Shown here: piece after piece, positions 37,489 to 39,159 of the stretch
Position numbering within the stretch: the first letter of the stretch is position 1
How the letters are laid out: each line of letters opens with the position of its first letter
From: Hyphomicrobiales bacterium
GTDB taxonomy: Bacteria; Pseudomonadota; Alphaproteobacteria; Rhizobiales; Rhizobiaceae
Direction of reading: 5' to 3'
DNA: 39,159 nucleotides
Assembly (NCBI GenBank): GCA_900469625.1
Contig: UBXV01000039.1
Coordinates: forward strand, 9,173-48,331
Translations under genes and position numbers: made by a program
The notes under the pieces: generated by a model
Database searches by the model: none
Seen by the model: the letters and a program-made list of their open reading frames with translations, nothing else
Told to the model about the DNA's origin: nothing

Positions 37489-38043
37489 TCAGAGTGTGTC
37501 CCGTTCTGTGCGAAGATTGGAAACCACGCGCCGATTCTGCACTTTGCAGGAACGCTCCGTGCAGTCGCGCACCTCGCGGTCGTTGCCATAGCCCTTGGCC
37601 CACATGCGGTTGGGGTCAACGCCCTTGGAGGCAAGATAGGCCATCGCCGCATCGGCGCGCTGTTGCGATAGCTTCGCCATCTTCGAGGCGTCGCCGCTGT
37701 CGTCGGAAAAGCCCTGCAGCTTGACCAGCCAGCGCGGGTTGCTGTTGAGCCAGATCGCCTGCTTGTCCAGGGTGGCCTTGGCGACGGGGTCGAGGGCGGC
37801 CGAATCCTGCGTGAAATAGGTTCGGCGGCCGACATTGAGGATGAAATCCTCCTCGCTGCCGGCTGATACTGTCTCGAAGCCGGGAGCCGGATCGTCGGTT
37901 CTTCCGGTCATCGGCACTGCGGCTGGTTCTTCGACTGCAGCAATCCCAGTGGTGTTGCAGGCGGTCAGCGTCAAGAGAATGGCCGCAGCAGAAAGCAGCC
38001 TCGTAAAGCCGGGCATAGCGTGCATCAGGGCGGTGTTCCTCAT
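37489..38043 (-). CDS. OmpA-domain lipoprotein (Pal-like)
   Basis: A 184-residue envelope lipoprotein. A signal peptide ends in a lipobox, TLTAC (Cys29). A short linker is followed by an OmpA/MotB-type peptidoglycan-binding domain (about residues 65-180) with the characteristic LQGFSDDSGDASKMAKLSQQ, RADAAMAYLASKGV and a final NRRVV. Such proteins bind peptidoglycan non-covalently and tie the outer membrane to it. The ATG at 38043 overlaps the stop of the L,D-transpeptidase gene (ATGA); internal ATGs at residues 7 and 10 are alternatives. Coupling to a cell-wall crosslinking enzyme fits a joint role in envelope anchoring. Confidence 0.93.
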   Translation of the reverse strand: MRNTALMHAMPGFTRLLSAAAILLTLTACNTTGIAAVEEPAAVPMTGRTDDPAPGFETVSAGSEEDFILNVGRRTYFTQDSAALDPVAKATLDKQAIWLNSNPRWLVKLQGFSDDSGDASKMAKLSQQRADAAMAYLASKGVDPNRMWAKGYGNDREVRDCTERSCKVQNRRVVSNLRTERDTL

Positions 38044-38717
38044 TCGACGGGGGTTGCAACCGGAGTTGCTTGACTGACCTCGGGGGCCTTGTCTGCAATG
38101 TGTGGCAGGACCTGAACGGCAGTGCCGATCGGGCAGCGCTGATAAAGGTCAATCGCATCTTCATTGAACATGCGGATGCAGCCACTGGAGGCATCCTTGC
38201 CGATACTACCCGGCTCCAGCGTCCCGTGGAAGCGATAGCCGGTGTCGATACCATCACGAAGCAGGTACATGGCGCGGGGCCCGAGCGGGTTCTTCGGCGA
38301 GCCCCCCTCGACGAACTCAGGCAGTTCTGGGTGACGTTCGCGCATTTCCGGCGGCGGTGTCCAGCGCGGCCAGAGCGATTTGCGGTCGATGGTGGCGCGG
38401 CCATACCATTTGAAACCCTCGCGCCCGACGCCGACGCCGTAGCGGATGGCCGTCTTGTTCTCCATGATCAGATAGAGAAAATGGTGCCTTGTATCGACAA
38501 CGACCGTGCCGATCGGCTCGCTGCTGAAATATTTGACGACCTGACGCTGCCATTTCCTGTCGATCTTGGCGAAATTCGTGCTTCGGTAGGTCACACCATT
38601 GTCGACTGCGGGGCCGGAAAAATAGGACGTCGCCGCAGCAAAGACCGGCTTTTGGGTTGCGCCGGCGCCAAGCAGTGCCAGGCCACCAAGCATAATATCC
38701 CTGCGGGTGCATTCCAT
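38040..38717 (-). CDS. L,D-transpeptidase (YkuD family), Tat-type signal
   Basis: A 225-residue cell-wall enzyme that forms 3-3 crosslinks or attaches proteins to peptidoglycan. The N-terminus has a twin-arginine-like motif and hydrophobic stretch (CTRRDIMLGGLALLGAGA), so export is likely. The YkuD domain (about residues 68-205) includes HGT with His164 and the nucleophile Cys180 in SSGCIRMFNEDAIDLY. The His usual before Gly-Cys is Ser, a variant I recall as common in alphaproteobacterial members. ATG 38717 has GGGGGA nine bases upstream; the TTG at 38741 is less likely. First gene of a two-gene operon with the OmpA-domain lipoprotein. Confidence 0.93.
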   Translation of the reverse strand: MECTRRDIMLGGLALLGAGATQKPVFAAATSYFSGPAVDNGVTYRSTNFAKIDRKWQRQVVKYFSSEPIGTVVVDTRHHFLYLIMENKTAIRYGVGVGREGFKWYGRATIDRKSLWPRWTPPPEMRERHPELPEFVEGGSPKNPLGPRAMYLLRDGIDTGYRFHGTLEPGSIGKDASSGCIRMFNEDAIDLYQRCPIGTAVQVLPHIADKAPEVSQATPVATPVE

Positions 38718-38901
38718 CGGCAATATCCCCCGAAAAGCCAAGAAGCGAGCGGCAGTAAAACAGATTGGTAATTTTCTACAATATAAAATTCCCGCCCTGA
38801 AGCGGCTCTGGGTAGCTTCCTCACCTATATGGACAGGCCAGCTATGTCGCAGCTTTCGATAGGCAGGGCAGCCATCTTAGTCCTCCCCTGTCATAGCAAG
38901 A

Positions 38902-38965
38902 CGAACTAGTTCGATTGAACTCGTTCGAGTCGGAAAAATCCGTCTGAATGGAGCACTATAGTGCT
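38902..38965. promoter_or_regulatory. Cluster of palindromes, TetR-type operator candidate
   Basis: A perfect 12-bp palindrome CGAACTAGTTCG (38902-38913) is followed 14 bases later by a near copy: GAACTAGTTCGA at 38903 and GAACTCGTTCGA at 38917, identical at 11 of 12 positions. A perfect 14-bp palindrome AGCACTATAGTGCT follows at 38952-38965. Tandem half-overlapping palindromes of this kind are typical operators for TetR or similar dimeric regulators. The regulated gene could be the L,D-transpeptidase (minus strand, start 38717) or one beyond the window. Confidence 0.45.
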
Positions 38966-39019
38966 GCCCCCGATGGAAATCCGCCGAGGCTCTAGTCGCA
39001 GCAGGATGAAGATTCAGTA

Positions 39020-39159
39020 TCAGCTCAGCGTCCTTGTTATTGAGGCCGTCATCCGGGTGAACTGCCCAGTCGTCTGGAACTGATCCCGATAGGTGACCTG
39101 CCATGAGTCCCAGCAGGCAGATCCAGACGATGTCGGGCCGTCGGAGGAAATGTTCTTCG
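39020..39159 (-). CDS. Possible C-terminal fragment of a gene running off the window
   Basis: A minus-strand frame open from the window edge to a TGA at 39022-39020, 46 codons, with high GC3 and a protein-like composition (SSGSACWDSWQV, then TYRDQFQTTGQFTRM). No start is visible, so the gene would begin outside the window. A second open minus frame over the same bases, ending at 38877, is the alternative. I recognise no family, and chance cannot be excluded over this length. Confidence 0.25.
   Translation of the reverse strand, partial: KNISSDGPTSSGSACWDSWQVTYRDQFQTTGQFTRMTASITRTLS

Noticed and set aside
38178-38230. Loss of the active-site His in the L,D-transpeptidase (SSGC instead of SHGC)
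   Set aside because: As I recall, this variant is common in alphaproteobacterial YkuD proteins, and the nucleophile Cys and upstream His are kept.
38877-39159. Minus-strand frame open to the window edge and ending at 38877
   Set aside because: It crosses the palindrome cluster and has poorer GC3 than the competing frame ending at 39020; kept only as the alternative to that low-confidence call.
39143-39159. New plus-strand gene starting at ATG 39150
   Set aside because: GGAGG is only two bases from the ATG and just three codons are visible.

Overview
The window reads as chromosome or large-replicon DNA of an alphaproteobacterium, most likely a member of the Rhizobiales (Rhizobiaceae-like). 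The evidence is high GC with strong GC3, an HWE-family histidine kinase, an IorAB/cytochrome c oxidoreductase, alphaproteobacterial L,D-transpeptidase features, and a perfect EcfG-type general-stress promoter (GGAAC-N16-CGTT). The genus is inferred; no rRNA or tRNA is present to settle it. I saw no insertion sequence, prophage gene or CRISPR array.

Layout. 1-4441: a catabolic block with a 5'-truncated aldehyde dehydrogenase, a LysR regulator and, divergent from it, a DapA-like lyase, 3-hydroxyanthranilate 3,4-dioxygenase and an aspartate-dehydrogenase-like protein. 4865-10678: three overlapping signalling genes (GAF hybrid kinase with three receiver domains, CheR-type methyltransferase, REC-PAS-HWE kinase-REC). 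10830-14100 (minus): a periplasmic molybdenum hydroxylase of the isoquinoline oxidoreductase type (2Fe-2S subunit, Tat-exported molybdopterin subunit, diheme cytochrome c). 14450-16476 (minus): an OmpR/EnvZ-type two-component pair. 16.5-18.0 kb: a gene-poor, locally AT-rich pocket with a small lipoprotein, a predicted 36-residue membrane peptide and an orphan BrnA-type antitoxin.

18057-32066 is the least conventional part. Two coupled minus-strand genes encode a 900-residue exported protein of unknown family and a secreted right-handed beta-helix protein. A small Tyr/Pro-rich exported protein lies behind the EcfG-type promoter. Then come a cobalamin-binding-type radical SAM protein whose start overlaps the stop of a large tandem-cyclase/ATPase/helical-repeat protein, and, divergent from these, a Tat-type lipoprotein amidohydrolase and a SAM methyltransferase. 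The large protein has the active-site division of labour of mammalian soluble adenylyl cyclase: metal-binding aspartates in the first cyclase domain, and Thr, Asn and Arg in the second.

32175-39159: an orphan NarL/UhpB-type sensor kinase; a nickel-type efflux pair (CsoR/RcnR-family repressor and a His-tailed MFS exporter) with a candidate operator and a strong intercistronic hairpin; a possible Cys-rich zinc-ribbon microprotein; an Old Yellow Enzyme; an L,D-transpeptidase coupled to an OmpA-domain lipoprotein; and at the right edge a cluster of palindromes next to a possible truncated gene.

How the parts fit: recurring themes are cell-envelope and export functions, environmental signalling, and oxidation or detoxification of small molecules. 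Four-base ATGA overlaps recur (CheR after the hybrid kinase, the OmpR/EnvZ pair, the beta-helix pair, cyclase with radical SAM, transpeptidase with OmpA lipoprotein), which identifies translationally coupled partners with good confidence.
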